Shown: positions 8,594 through 16,421, counted from the stretch's first letter. The stretch: DNA of 21,122 nt from JAJYSO01 sp964495935 (GCA_964495935.1 CAZBXQ010000056.1:1-21122), one strand, 5' to 3'. The notes: a model not told the origin generated them from the sequence alone. Numbers and translations: made by a program.

Positions 8594-8670
8594 CCTATTT
8601 TATTCTAATAGCAGGTCTCATTGGGGGTTGGATTTCAGCTTCCGGTCTTCAATCGGGAATATGTTTAATT

Positions 8671-8770
8671 NNNNNNNNNNNNNNNNNNNNNNNNNNNNNN
8701 NNNNNNNNNNNNNNNNNNNNNNNNNNNNNNNNNNNNNNNNNNNNNNNNNNNNNNNNNNNNNNNNNNNNNN
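8671..8770. other. Assembly gap (100 N)
   Basis: A run of exactly 100 undetermined bases, the usual placeholder for a scaffold join of unknown length. It lies just downstream of the lptD stop and is not coding. Confidence 0.98.
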
Positions 8771-8776
8771 ATTTCA

Positions 8777-8796
8777 TTTTGAACCTACAGTCTCCG
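8777..8796. repeat. Dispersed repeat copy 1, overlapping the lptD 3' end
   Basis: TTTTGAA-CC-TACAGTCTCCG on the plus strand, with 7 + 11 bases identical to copy 2 at 15368-15385 and a 2-base indel between. This copy supplies the last lptD codons and its TAG stop. Confidence 0.35.
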
Positions 8797-11499
8797 ATCG
8801 GGAGTACGACGTTTGTCAAATTTAATAGCGTTTAAAATACTCGATTTTATTCCGATGAAGAAATACCAGGATTCCCGTGTTCCGAAGGGAGTCCAGTTAA
8901 AACTGAGACGCCAGCTTTTTAGATCTCGTTGAAAACGGAGCTGTGTATAGGTAAAACCATGGTTTTTGAGATCGTATCCCGATGATGCTCCAACTTTCCA
9001 TCCCGGGGCTATTTCGGCATCTCCCGAAAACATAATAGAATGTGAGGAGATTTCATTTTCACGTCGTGCATTATTGTAGGTCATCGTATAAGAGACACGT
9101 AGATTCCAGGGGATGCTGTAATGATAAAATTCCTGATCTTCCTCTTCCTGGTCCTCTTCTTCCTCGGCTTCGTGCCCGAAGGTTCCATCTTTGTTCATCG
9201 ACTCGCCAAAGAGATTATCAGGACGGCCGCCGTTTCTAAAAGTGTCATTGGAACCTTCTTTTTCTTCTTTTCCTTTTCCGTTAAAATCTTCATTGGAAAA
9301 AGAATAATCAAAGCTCATATTGGCACGGGTCAGCCGGAATAAACTTCCCCCATTGTTAATATTGAGTTTATCGATGCGCCGGTTATTATTATTGAGCGCA
9401 TAGGGATCCAGTGCCCCGTTAAAGTTGAGGTTGAGCTTGTTTTTTATAACCGGCAAGGTTCCCCCAAAAGTAATGGGTTGAAGCTTTAGGGAATCGGCCG
9501 CCATATTATAAGAAGTGCTGAACCGGAGGTTGCTTAACAGTTTTCGCTTTTCGTATTCAATTTCTCCACTCGCCGTGTCTTTCTTCCGTACTTTTGCTTC
9601 AAAATCATTGGTCAAGGAAAACCCTAAATTACTGGCAAAATTTTTACTGGGCGCACCAAATAAGGTTCCTTCGAAGCGGGAATATTCTACAATACGCTCA
9701 TCGGCACCGGATGTTTCGGGTATGAGATAGGTGTCGTAGAAATTATCAAAAGAGGGCGCGATGGAATAACTTAACGAGGGTTTTACAACATGCCGGACGG
9801 CCTGTATTTTTTTTCCTTTGCCAAAGTCGAACATTCCATAGAGCGTGGTCCCCATACTGGCACTAAAGTTATAGGTACGGTAGCTGTCAAAACCATGTAG
9901 GGTATCGGTGACCACTTCCCGCCGATTGGCGTCATAGGATTTTTTATAGGTGTTGAATACCCAGTCCTCTTCATAATTGGTTCCGGCACTAATACTGAGA
10001 TATCTAAAGAGCTTAAAGTTGGTACTTAAGGGAATGCGATGTTGGAATCCCGTACGAGCTTCTCTAAACATTTTGGGGCTTAAGAAATCAGAATCGGTGG
10101 TGCGGTATCGGTTCTCCCCTTTTAGGTCATACTGAAAGTTAATATTCTGAAAAATCCCTTTTTTGGTACCGTTTTTTGGAGCAAAAGGGTAGATTCTCGA
10201 AATACTGGCCGTCAGGGTTGGCAGCGTCATATTAATCTCTTCCGTATTGGTATTTTGATTGTGGGTTGCGGTAACGCTAAATCGGAATTCGGGTTCGCCG
10301 GGAAAGGTTTTTGAATAGGAAACCGACGAACGGAGGTCGTTGTTTAGGAAATTACCGGAGTTTGCTTCATTAACACTTTCACGGTAGTATTTACTACTTC
10401 CCATATTGACACTGGCCGAGAATCGGGAGTTGGGATGTGCCTTACTGTCTTGTTGATGGCTCCATGTGACGTTATAAATAGAGCTTTCGGAAAAATCGGG
10501 AAAACCGCGTTCGCTAACCAGTAATTTTTCCAGTCGGAAACTGAAACTTCCGCTAAATTTATAACGCTTGACATAATTGGTCTGTATATTTAATCCGTAG
10601 CTTCCATTGGTATAGTAGTCGCCCAGGGTTGTCAAATCGATATAATCGTTAATGGCAAAATAATAGCCGCCGTTTTGTAGGGAATACCCGCGATCCCGAT
10701 CATTTCCTATGGAAGGGATAATAAATCCGGAGTGCCGTTTGTCCGACATCGGGAAAAAACCAAAAGGAAGACCAATGGGGGTGGGGACATCGGCGATATA
10801 CATATTGACCAGTCCCGAGACTACTCTCTTGTTGGGTACGAATTTAACTTTCCGGGCATAGAAGTAGTATTCGGGGTTATCGACATCTTCAGAAGTAGTA
10901 AACTTAACCCGATTCATAAAATACACCGAATCGTTTTCCCGTTTGGTCACGGCTCCTTTAATTTTAAATTCGCCTTGCTCGGTTCGCGATTCATAGACCA
11001 GTGCCTTTTTAGTGTCCATATTAAATCGGATACTGTCGGGTTCTACGGTTCGGTTGCCTTGTACAAATACCGGGCGTTGCGTGTAATTTCCCAGCGAATC
11101 CTCAATGCCATAAGCATAAACTTCCCGCTTTTTGTTGTCTATGATAATCCGTCCGGCTTCGAGCGACATGTCGCCATATTCCACTCGGGCTTCGTTATAA
11201 AGATATACTTTTTGCTCTTTTAAATCGTTCTTAATACGATCTTTGGCAGATTGTTTGATATTGTATTTGAGATACTCTTTTTTTGTAGCCGACTGAGCTG
11301 TTTGGAGAGAATCTTGAAGAAGTAAACCCGACAGGGTATCAATGGGAAATAGAAAATTGTCATGCGGAATGGATGTCGAATCTGTTTCCCGAGGAATATG
11401 TACTTTTGCATTCGGATTTATTTCTTGTGCAGAAGCCCATCTCGAACAAAAGAAAGTGACGATACAGAGGAGGAGTATGTAGGAGTTATGGGTTTGCAA
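8785..11499 (-). CDS. lptD: LPS-assembly outer-membrane protein LptD (Bacteroidota type)
   Basis: A 904-residue protein with a signal peptide (residues 1-24, cleavage near ASA-Q). An OstA/LptA-like beta-jellyroll follows (about 95-220, with YNEARVEYGDMSLEAGRIII at 101-120), then a long beta-barrel region of alternating aromatic strands. LptD is the barrel that inserts lipopolysaccharide into the outer leaflet, together with an LptE-type lipoprotein. The C-terminal segment WTPFGTRESWYFFIGIKSS followed by the KRRTPDRRL tail is the form I associate with Bacteroidota LptD. A hydrophilic stretch at about 740-795 contains a Glu/Asp/Gln-only tract (near 776-788) encoded by a repetitive GAG/GAA/CAG run; it probably forms a loop. 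The ATG at 11499 gives a textbook signal peptide. Divergent from the amidase gene; its stop lies 15 bases from the assembly gap. Confidence 0.9.
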   Translation of the reverse strand: MQTHNSYILLLCIVTFFCSRWASAQEINPNAKVHIPRETDSTSIPHDNFLFPIDTLSGLLLQDSLQTAQSATKKEYLKYNIKQSAKDRIKNDLKEQKVYLYNEARVEYGDMSLEAGRIIIDNKKREVYAYGIEDSLGNYTQRPVFVQGNRTVEPDSIRFNMDTKKALVYESRTEQGEFKIKGAVTKRENDSVYFMNRVKFTTSEDVDNPEYYFYARKVKFVPNKRVVSGLVNMYIADVPTPIGLPFGFFPMSDKRHSGFIIPSIGNDRDRGYSLQNGGYYFAINDYIDLTTLGDYYTNGSYGLNIQTNYVKRYKFSGSFSFRLEKLLVSERGFPDFSESSIYNVTWSHQQDSKAHPNSRFSASVNMGSSKYYRESVNEANSGNFLNNDLRSSVSYSKTFPGEPEFRFSVTATHNQNTNTEEINMTLPTLTASISRIYPFAPKNGTKKGIFQNINFQYDLKGENRYRTTDSDFLSPKMFREARTGFQHRIPLSTNFKLFRYLSISAGTNYEEDWVFNTYKKSYDANRREVVTDTLHGFDSYRTYNFSASMGTTLYGMFDFGKGKKIQAVRHVVKPSLSYSIAPSFDNFYDTYLIPETSGADERIVEYSRFEGTLFGAPSKNFASNLGFSLTNDFEAKVRKKDTASGEIEYEKRKLLSNLRFSTSYNMAADSLKLQPITFGGTLPVIKNKLNLNFNGALDPYALNNNNRRIDKLNINNGGSLFRLTRANMSFDYSFSNEDFNGKGKEEKEGSNDTFRNGGRPDNLFGESMNKDGTFGHEAEEEEDQEEEDQEFYHYSIPWNLRVSYTMTYNNARRENEISSHSIMFSGDAEIAPGWKVGASSGYDLKNHGFTYTQLRFQRDLKSWRLSFNWTPFGTRESWYFFIGIKSSILNAIKFDKRRTPDRRL

Positions 11500-11532
11500 T
11501 GCGCTGAAACTATTTGTCGTTATGGCTTAGTT

Positions 11533-11562
11533 TTTGCGAGTTCAAAAGTACGTATAATTTTG
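11533..11562 (+). promoter_or_regulatory. Candidate Bacteroidota promoter for the amidase-MCE-FeS run
   Basis: TTTG (11533-11536), an 18-base spacer and TAATTTTG (11555-11562) match the TTG-N17-23-TAnnTTTG consensus well. Transcription would start near 11569, giving about 30 bases of leader. This is one of the two best promoter matches in the window. Confidence 0.55.
11543..11550 (-). promoter_or_regulatory. Candidate -7 box for lptD
   Basis: CAAAAGTA on the plus strand reads TACTTTTG on the minus strand, a TAnnTTTG match 43 bases before the lptD ATG. It lies inside the spacer of the opposing amidase promoter. No -33 TTG is visible, so confidence is modest. Confidence 0.3.
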
Positions 11563-11599
11563 AAAGCCGGTATTAGAATTACTTAAAATTGAAATAATA

Positions 11600-12697
11600 A
11601 TGGTTCATCATTCACCCGCAATGGGGGGGCAAAAGTCATCTCGTTATCTTCTGTTTTTGATTTTTTTGATTTTCCTCTGTATTCCTTGTATTGCTGTTCA
11701 TGCGCAAAATAATAAAAATAAAAAATTTGTGGTCGTTCTGGATGCCGGCCATGGTGGAAAGGATCCCGGAACCCATGGAAACGGATTTGACGAAAAGAAT
11801 ATTGCCTTACAGATTGTATTAAACATTGGTAAGGAATTGGAAAAGCATCAAGATATCAAGGTCTTATACACTCGAAAAACCGACGTTTTTGTGACTTTGA
11901 AAGGACGTGCCGAGAAAGCTAATCATGCCGATGCCGATCTGTTTGTTTCAATTCATTTAAATGCTTCAGGAAGCAGAAGTCCTTATGGGACAGAGACCTA
12001 TGTTCTGGGAACCTACCGGAACAAAGACAATTTAGAAATTGCGATGAAGGAAAACGCGGTAATTTACTTGGAGGATAATTATGAGGAGACGTATGGAGGC
12101 TTTGACCCGAAGTTGCCCGCATCGTATATCGGGATGACCTTGATGCAAGAGGAATATCTGGATCAAAGCATTGTCTTAGCCGATTTTATTCAAAAGGAAT
12201 TTGTTTCCCAGTTAAAACGGCATAACCGGGGTGTAAAGAAAGCCGGTTTTTTGGTTCTTCGCGAAACCTATATGCCCAGTATTTTAGTGGAAGCCGGGTT
12301 TTTAACAAATACCGCCGAAGGGCAGTATCTCAGTACCTCAAAAGGACAACAAGAAATGGGTCGGGCGATTACGGCAGGAATTCTTCGCTATAAGAAAACG
12401 CTGAACCTTAATGAAATAACCGAAAACCTCGCGGATGTGGACGTCACCGGCGAAAACAATCCGATTTATAAGGTTCAGGTGGCTACGGGACATCGTTACC
12501 TGAAGACCCTTCCTCAAAATTTTAAGGGACTTAAAAATGTAGAGCGTAAAAAAGAAGGCGATATCTATCGCTATTATTATGGGGCGGCTACGAACAAGAA
12601 ACAGGCCGAGGTCTTGCTGAACGAGGTGAAAAAGGCCGGATTTGGAGATGCATTTCTCATTAAGGTCGAAAATCGACAAAAAACGAGTTTGAAATAA
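11600..12697 (+). CDS. N-acetylmuramoyl-L-alanine amidase (Amidase_3) with C-terminal SPOR-like region
   Basis: A periplasmic zinc enzyme that cleaves the bond between N-acetylmuramic acid and L-alanine in peptidoglycan, used in daughter-cell separation and wall remodelling. The 365-residue product has a signal peptide (hydrophobic 16-33, cleavage near VHA-Q). The catalytic domain shows VVLDAGHGGKDPG (H51), E65, SIHLNAS (H119) and LVEAGFLTN (catalytic E231). About 85 residues between H119 and E231 (130-215) correspond to the insertion that holds regulatory helices in AmiB/AmiC-type enzymes. The C-terminus (about 289-362, starting YKVQVATG) resembles a SPOR/RNP-fold septal peptidoglycan-binding domain. 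A second in-frame ATG at 11621 would remove seven residues and keep the signal peptide, so the exact start is open. Good upstream promoter; mlaD-like gene 128 bases downstream. Confidence 0.92.
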   Translation: MVHHSPAMGGQKSSRYLLFLIFLIFLCIPCIAVHAQNNKNKKFVVVLDAGHGGKDPGTHGNGFDEKNIALQIVLNIGKELEKHQDIKVLYTRKTDVFVTLKGRAEKANHADADLFVSIHLNASGSRSPYGTETYVLGTYRNKDNLEIAMKENAVIYLEDNYEETYGGFDPKLPASYIGMTLMQEEYLDQSIVLADFIQKEFVSQLKRHNRGVKKAGFLVLRETYMPSILVEAGFLTNTAEGQYLSTSKGQQEMGRAITAGILRYKKTLNLNEITENLADVDVTGENNPIYKVQVATGHRYLKTLPQNFKGLKNVERKKEGDIYRYYYGAATNKKQAEVLLNEVKKAGFGDAFLIKVENRQKTSLK

Positions 12698-12825
12698 ACG
12701 AAAACCAAAACAAATAAGCAGAAATGGGCTCATCTTCTATTTCGACTTGTTATAAATTAATATTGCTGTACCGGTATTCCTTGAATTATCCTTAAATTCG
12801 TTACCAAAATTAAAAAAGGATTGAA

Positions 12826-13785
12826 TTGAAGGTATCAAGAGAGGTAAAAACAGCAGTCTTGGCTATTGTGGCCATTGCCTTGGTCATTTTTGGTTATAAC
12901 TTTATGAAGGGGCAGAATATCTTTGACTCCAATCGTGATTTTTATGCGGTTTATGACAATGTCAGCGGGCTTTCTAACTCGGCCGATGTAACGATAAACG
13001 GACTTAAAGTGGGAGGTATTTCCGATATCGGCTTCTTGAATAAAGAAGGCAAAATCGTAGTGAAATTTTCGGTTAGCAATAATTTTAAATTTTCAGACAA
13101 CAGTATCGTGACCCTGTATAGCGATGGTTTTATTGGGGGAAAATCCCTAAAGATTACCCCCGATTACTCCGGGGCCATGGCCCGATCCGGGGATACCTTA
13201 CCAAGCGATGTTGAATTGGAGTTTGTAGAAAGCTTGTCGCATCGCGTAGAACCTTTGGAAGAAAAGCTGGAAGGTGCGCTTGGGGGAATTGATTCTCTGG
13301 TGTCCAGCCTGAATGAGGTGATGGATCAAAAAGCAAAGAAGGATTTACAGGAGAGTCTGGCCAATCTAAATATCACGCTGCAACATCTTAATAGTGCGGC
13401 GGCCGGAGTGGACGACTTATTATCGAAGAATAATAATCGCCTGGATAGGATGATTGACAATATGGATAATACGAGTCGTAATCTTAGTCAATTTTCCGAT
13501 TCTCTCGCACAAATTCAATTGCAACCGCTATTGCATAGAATCGATAGTGTTTTGACCAATGTCCAAACCGTTACGGCCGGGCTGGCTGCCGGAGAAGGAA
13601 CTATAGGTAAGCTCTTGGGAGATGATCGTGTATATGATAACCTCGATAGGGCGACCATGCAACTGGAGGAGCTCATTCAAGATATTAAATTGAATCCCGG
13701 TCGGTATGTCGATTTAAAATTTTCGCTTTTTGGTGGGAAGAATAAAAAGAAAGCCTATAAAAAACCGAAATCTGTCCAAGATTAA
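12826..13785 (+). CDS. MCE/MlaD-family lipid transport substrate-binding protein
   Basis: A 319-residue protein with an N-terminal membrane anchor (about 9-27, VKTAVLAIVAIALVIFGYNF) and one MCE domain (about 38-115, including FYAVYDNVSGLSNSADVTIN and VGGISDIGF). A long helical coiled-coil-prone tail follows (about 140-260), and the end is basic. MCE proteins form hexameric rings that carry phospholipids between inner and outer membranes beside an MlaE/MlaF ABC transporter; no such transporter gene lies in this window. The start is a TTG at 12826, preceded by AAAAAAGGA, and begins MKVSREVKTAV, matching the usual basic lead before the anchor. No ATG serves this frame. It is 12 bases from the next gene and so probably co-transcribed with it. 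Confidence 0.88.
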   Translation: MKVSREVKTAVLAIVAIALVIFGYNFMKGQNIFDSNRDFYAVYDNVSGLSNSADVTINGLKVGGISDIGFLNKEGKIVVKFSVSNNFKFSDNSIVTLYSDGFIGGKSLKITPDYSGAMARSGDTLPSDVELEFVESLSHRVEPLEEKLEGALGGIDSLVSSLNEVMDQKAKKDLQESLANLNITLQHLNSAAAGVDDLLSKNNNRLDRMIDNMDNTSRNLSQFSDSLAQIQLQPLLHRIDSVLTNVQTVTAGLAAGEGTIGKLLGDDRVYDNLDRATMQLEELIQDIKLNPGRYVDLKFSLFGGKNKKKAYKKPKSVQD

Positions 13786-13797
13786 AAAGACCAGACT

Positions 13798-15141
13798 ATG
13801 GATTATTTGCCTCAAATTATTTTTGTTGCTGCCTTTGCGTTTGCCATAGGTTTTTTTATCCGGAATATCCGGCGGATGATTCGTAATATAAAATTGGGGA
13901 AACCCAGCGATCGAAAGGATCAGCCAAAACGACGTTGGGCAAACATGGCTCGAGTGGCACTGGGACAATCGAAGATGGTGCGACGACCGATTGCCGGGTT
14001 GATGCATATCTTTGTATATGTGGGTTTTATTCTAATTAATATTGAAATCCTCGAGATTATTGTTGATGGAATTTTAGGAACCCATCGTATTTTTGCGGCT
14101 CCTCTTGGTGGGTTTTATAATTTTTTAATTGGATTTTTTGAGATTCTCGCTTTCCTCGTGATTTTTGGAATTGTGATTTTCTGGTTACGCCGCAATAGTC
14201 TGAAAATAAAACGATTCTGGTCTCGTGAGATGAAAGGGTGGCCCAAGAACGACGCTAACTATATCCTGTATATGGAGGTGATTCTGATGAGCTTGTTTTT
14301 AACCATGAACGCTACCGATCATCAACTTCAAATATTGGGATATGGCCATTATGCACAAGCTTCGGGGGTTGTTGGTGCTTTTCCGATCAGTGATTTTATA
14401 CGTCCTTTGTTTGAGAACCTGAGTGCAGGAACGCTCGTGATTATCGAGCGCTCGGCTTGGTGGTTGCACATTCTGGGAATCCTTTTCTTTTTGAATTATC
14501 TCTATTATTCCAAACACCTGCATATTATTTTGGCTTTCCCGAATACCTATTATGCGAAGCTTACGCCAAAGGGAAAATTTCCTAATCGGGCAGCAGTGAC
14601 TCGGGAAGTAGAGTTGATGATGGATCCCAACGCGGACCCTTTTGCGGCACCTGCCGAAGGTGAAGGTGAAGAACCGGAGAAGTTTGGGGCCAGTGATGTA
14701 ACCGATTTAAGTCGGGTACAGCTTATGAATGCTTATTCTTGTACAGAATGCGGTCGATGTACTTCGGTTTGTCCGGCCAATCGATCGGGGAAACTGTTAT
14801 CCCCTCGAAAAATTATGATGGATACTCGGGATCGTTTGGAAGAAGTCGGGAAAATTATTGATCGGGAAGGAGAGTTTAAAGATGATGGGAGATCGCTGCT
14901 TTACGATTTTATCCAGCCGGAGGAACTCTGGGCCTGTACTTCCTGTAATGCTTGCGTCGAGGTTTGTCCGGTTGAAATAGATCCGCTTTCTATTATTATG
15001 GATATGCGCCAATATCTGGTGATGGAGAAAAGCGAGGCTCCGAAAGAATTGAATATTATGATGAGTAATATTGAGAATAATGCAGCTCCATGGCCTTATA
15101 ATCAGCAGGATCGCTTAAACTGGGCTCGAGAAGAAGATTAA
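13798..15141 (+). CDS. Membrane Fe-S oxidoreductase: NarI/HdrE-like helices fused to HdrC-like 2x[4Fe-4S] domain
   Basis: A 447-residue integral membrane redox protein. Hydrophobic helices lie at about 5-22, 68-92, 105-130, 154-171 and 221-242, with histidines H70, H224, H240 and H242 placed as possible b-heme ligands. The cytoplasmic C-terminal half has two complete four-cysteine cluster motifs: C315-C318-C321-C325 (CTECGRCTSVCP) and C380-C383-C386-C390 (CTSCNACVEVCP). This is the arrangement of heterodisulfide-reductase-like or quinone-linked electron-transfer modules (HdrE plus HdrC fused). The physiological partner is unknown. Known relatives usually sit next to a cysteine-rich CCG-domain (HdrB-like) subunit; none follows here. 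A variable Ala/Glu-rich linker lies at about 281-297. It starts 12 bases after the MCE gene, which suggests one operon, though the functions appear unrelated. Confidence 0.85.
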   Translation: MDYLPQIIFVAAFAFAIGFFIRNIRRMIRNIKLGKPSDRKDQPKRRWANMARVALGQSKMVRRPIAGLMHIFVYVGFILINIEILEIIVDGILGTHRIFAAPLGGFYNFLIGFFEILAFLVIFGIVIFWLRRNSLKIKRFWSREMKGWPKNDANYILYMEVILMSLFLTMNATDHQLQILGYGHYAQASGVVGAFPISDFIRPLFENLSAGTLVIIERSAWWLHILGILFFLNYLYYSKHLHIILAFPNTYYAKLTPKGKFPNRAAVTREVELMMDPNADPFAAPAEGEGEEPEKFGASDVTDLSRVQLMNAYSCTECGRCTSVCPANRSGKLLSPRKIMMDTRDRLEEVGKIIDREGEFKDDGRSLLYDFIQPEELWACTSCNACVEVCPVEIDPLSIIMDMRQYLVMEKSEAPKELNIMMSNIENNAAPWPYNQQDRLNWAREED

Positions 15142-15367
15142 ACATTGAACATATGGAGAAAAATCGAAGCTCTATGGTATTAAAGTATAGTTTCCGGTTT
15201 TTTTTAGTTTAGGAAAGTGCAGGTTGATGCCCAAATTCTCTTGGAGCCGGCTGTTTCTTAGGATAACCGGAGTCTTTTGTGGGGGATAGGAAAATATAGC
15301 GATTTTCCGGTTTTGTAAGCGGATAATAAGCGGCACCGGGTTTTCCTTGTTTTTGCTCTTTTTGCCT

Positions 15368-15385
15368 TTTTGAATACAGTCTCCG
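15368..15385. repeat. Dispersed repeat copy 2, just after the 15389-16159 gene
   Basis: TTTTGAA directly joined to TACAGTCTCCG on the plus strand. It matches copy 1 at 8777-8796 except for a CC insertion in copy 1. Both copies sit at the 3' ends of minus-strand genes. Confidence 0.35.
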
Positions 15386-15388
15386 GAG

Positions 15389-16159
15389 CTAATGTTTGTT
15401 GATTGCTTTATAATTTTCATAGCAATCACTAATGCCGTCCAGGATTTGGAGATCGTTGGCGGTCTCTATAAAAGACTTGGAATAATTACAATGTTCCAGA
15501 ATTTTTGCAATATCTTCCTTGCTCACTTGTAATAATGCCGATAAGGTTTCGCGGTCGAACTTATCACTCAATAACCGTTTAATTTCATCATTCTCTTTCA
15601 TTTTGCGCAGTTTACGCATTTGTCGGGCTTTCTTCCCGAAGGTGTTATGAAGGAAATCAAAGGGACTGAAAATTGCCGAAAGTGTTTTTGAGAAACCGCC
15701 GGGACGGCTGGAACCGGCTTCATAACTCTTGTTGGAGCCGGCAATTTGATATTGCGAATGATCGTATATAGGGATGTTTTTGGCATCAATTTCTAAAAAT
15801 CCGGTGAGCCGAAGAGGCGAAACCACAACCTCTTCAAGGGCAAAGCCCACCTCGGTCATTTTGATTTTTACGTCACCGTATTTCTCCCAGTCCTCGGTGA
15901 TTTGGGCCTGAATAGATTTGAATCCGATATAGGAGAGGTAAATGGTATCATTAATAGCAGCTTGAATCTCAAATTCTCCATTTTTATTGGTTGTCGTGCC
16001 GGTCACCTGATTCAGATTGATGATATTAACGTCGGCCAGAGGTTTGTCATCGGCCGCATTCAATACCGTACCCCTTATGGTTTGTAACTTTTGAAGTTCT
16101 TGTCCTTGAGTAGTAAACCCCACTACAAACAAACAAATAATAAACAGATAGAACCGCAT
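15389..16159 (-). CDS. Secreted carboxypeptidase-regulatory-like domain protein
   Basis: A 256-residue exported protein with a signal peptide (1-20, FYLFIICLFVVGFTTQG). A carboxypeptidase D regulatory-like beta-sandwich follows (about 27-112), shown by IRGTVLNAADDKPLADVNI, GTTTNKNGEFEI and YLSYIGFKS. After it comes FALEEVVVSPL (about 105-115), like the sequence that leads into the plug of TonB-dependent receptors, but no plug or barrel follows. The rest is a charged helical region (about 160-250) with a basic stretch KKARQMRKLRKMKEND. Such stand-alone proteins are common in Flavobacteriia and have no settled function; a periplasmic or surface role is an inference. Nothing suggests truncation. 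A well-matched minus-strand promoter with a palindrome in its spacer lies upstream at 16237-16267. Confidence 0.82.
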   Translation of the reverse strand: MRFYLFIICLFVVGFTTQGQELQKLQTIRGTVLNAADDKPLADVNIINLNQVTGTTTNKNGEFEIQAAINDTIYLSYIGFKSIQAQITEDWEKYGDVKIKMTEVGFALEEVVVSPLRLTGFLEIDAKNIPIYDHSQYQIAGSNKSYEAGSSRPGGFSKTLSAIFSPFDFLHNTFGKKARQMRKLRKMKENDEIKRLLSDKFDRETLSALLQVSKEDIAKILEHCNYSKSFIETANDLQILDGISDCYENYKAINKH

Positions 16160-16236
16160 ACTTTCGAATTAGCGATGAATATAAAATGTCCAATTATGAA
16201 AATAGCTAAATAAAAGGACCAAAATGTGCGAATTAA

Positions 16237-16267
16237 CAAAACTATAAATACTTTTTTAAGTATTCAA
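16237..16267 (-). promoter_or_regulatory. Candidate promoter for the 15389-16159 gene
   Basis: Reading the minus strand: TTG (16267-16265), a 20-base spacer and TAGTTTTG (16244-16237), a full match to the Bacteroidota TTG-N17-23-TAnnTTTG promoter. It predicts a leader of roughly 70 bases. Confidence 0.55.
16247..16264. promoter_or_regulatory. Palindrome inside promoter spacer (possible operator)
   Basis: AATACTT-TTTT-AAGTATT, a perfect 7-bp inverted repeat around a 4-base centre, fits exactly between the -33 and -7 elements of the minus-strand promoter. A dimeric regulator bound there would block RNA polymerase. It may also be an AT-rich coincidence. Confidence 0.35.
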
Positions 16268-16421
16268 TCGGAGGGGCTTTTTTAATTTAAAGTCTTATAT
16301 TAAAAGCATGTTATTCTGGGGTGACCGGCCTCCGTGAATCCGTTTTTAAGATCGTAGATTTCCCGGGGATAAGCTGCTGTTTTATAAAGCTTAAGTGCCG
16401 GGGTCGGGAAATGCTCTTTAA

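Larger units (their letters stand above)
8329..8784. other. Gene-free region between ridA and lptD, with an assembly gap
   Basis: About 456 bases including 100 N at 8671-8770. No frame looks coding; the apparent frame crossing the gap is an artefact of the N run. The left part holds a 13-bp inverted repeat (8388-8400 / 8581-8593) and small hairpins (CTTCC-TTT-GGAAG near 8442-8454, CCCT-GAA-AGGG near 8472-8482). Both edges of the gap carry related GTCTyCrATCGGGA sequences. The round size of the gap suggests a scaffold join of unknown true length. Confidence 0.7.

Noticed and set aside
8628..8825. Open frame running through the N gap
   Set aside because: Exists only because undetermined bases cannot contain stops; it is also antisense to the lptD end.
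10732..11223. 163-codon plus-strand open frame inside lptD
   Set aside because: Antisense to the conserved OstA and early barrel regions of lptD; composition is that of a mirror frame.
12338..12733. 131-codon minus-strand open frame over the amidase 3' end
   Set aside because: Overlaps the SPOR-like region of the amidase and shows no family features.
15172..15429. 85-codon minus-strand open frame after the Fe-S protein gene
   Set aside because: Lys/Pro/Ile-rich with no motif or credible start signal, and overlaps the end of the better-supported 15389-16159 gene. The region is treated as non-coding.
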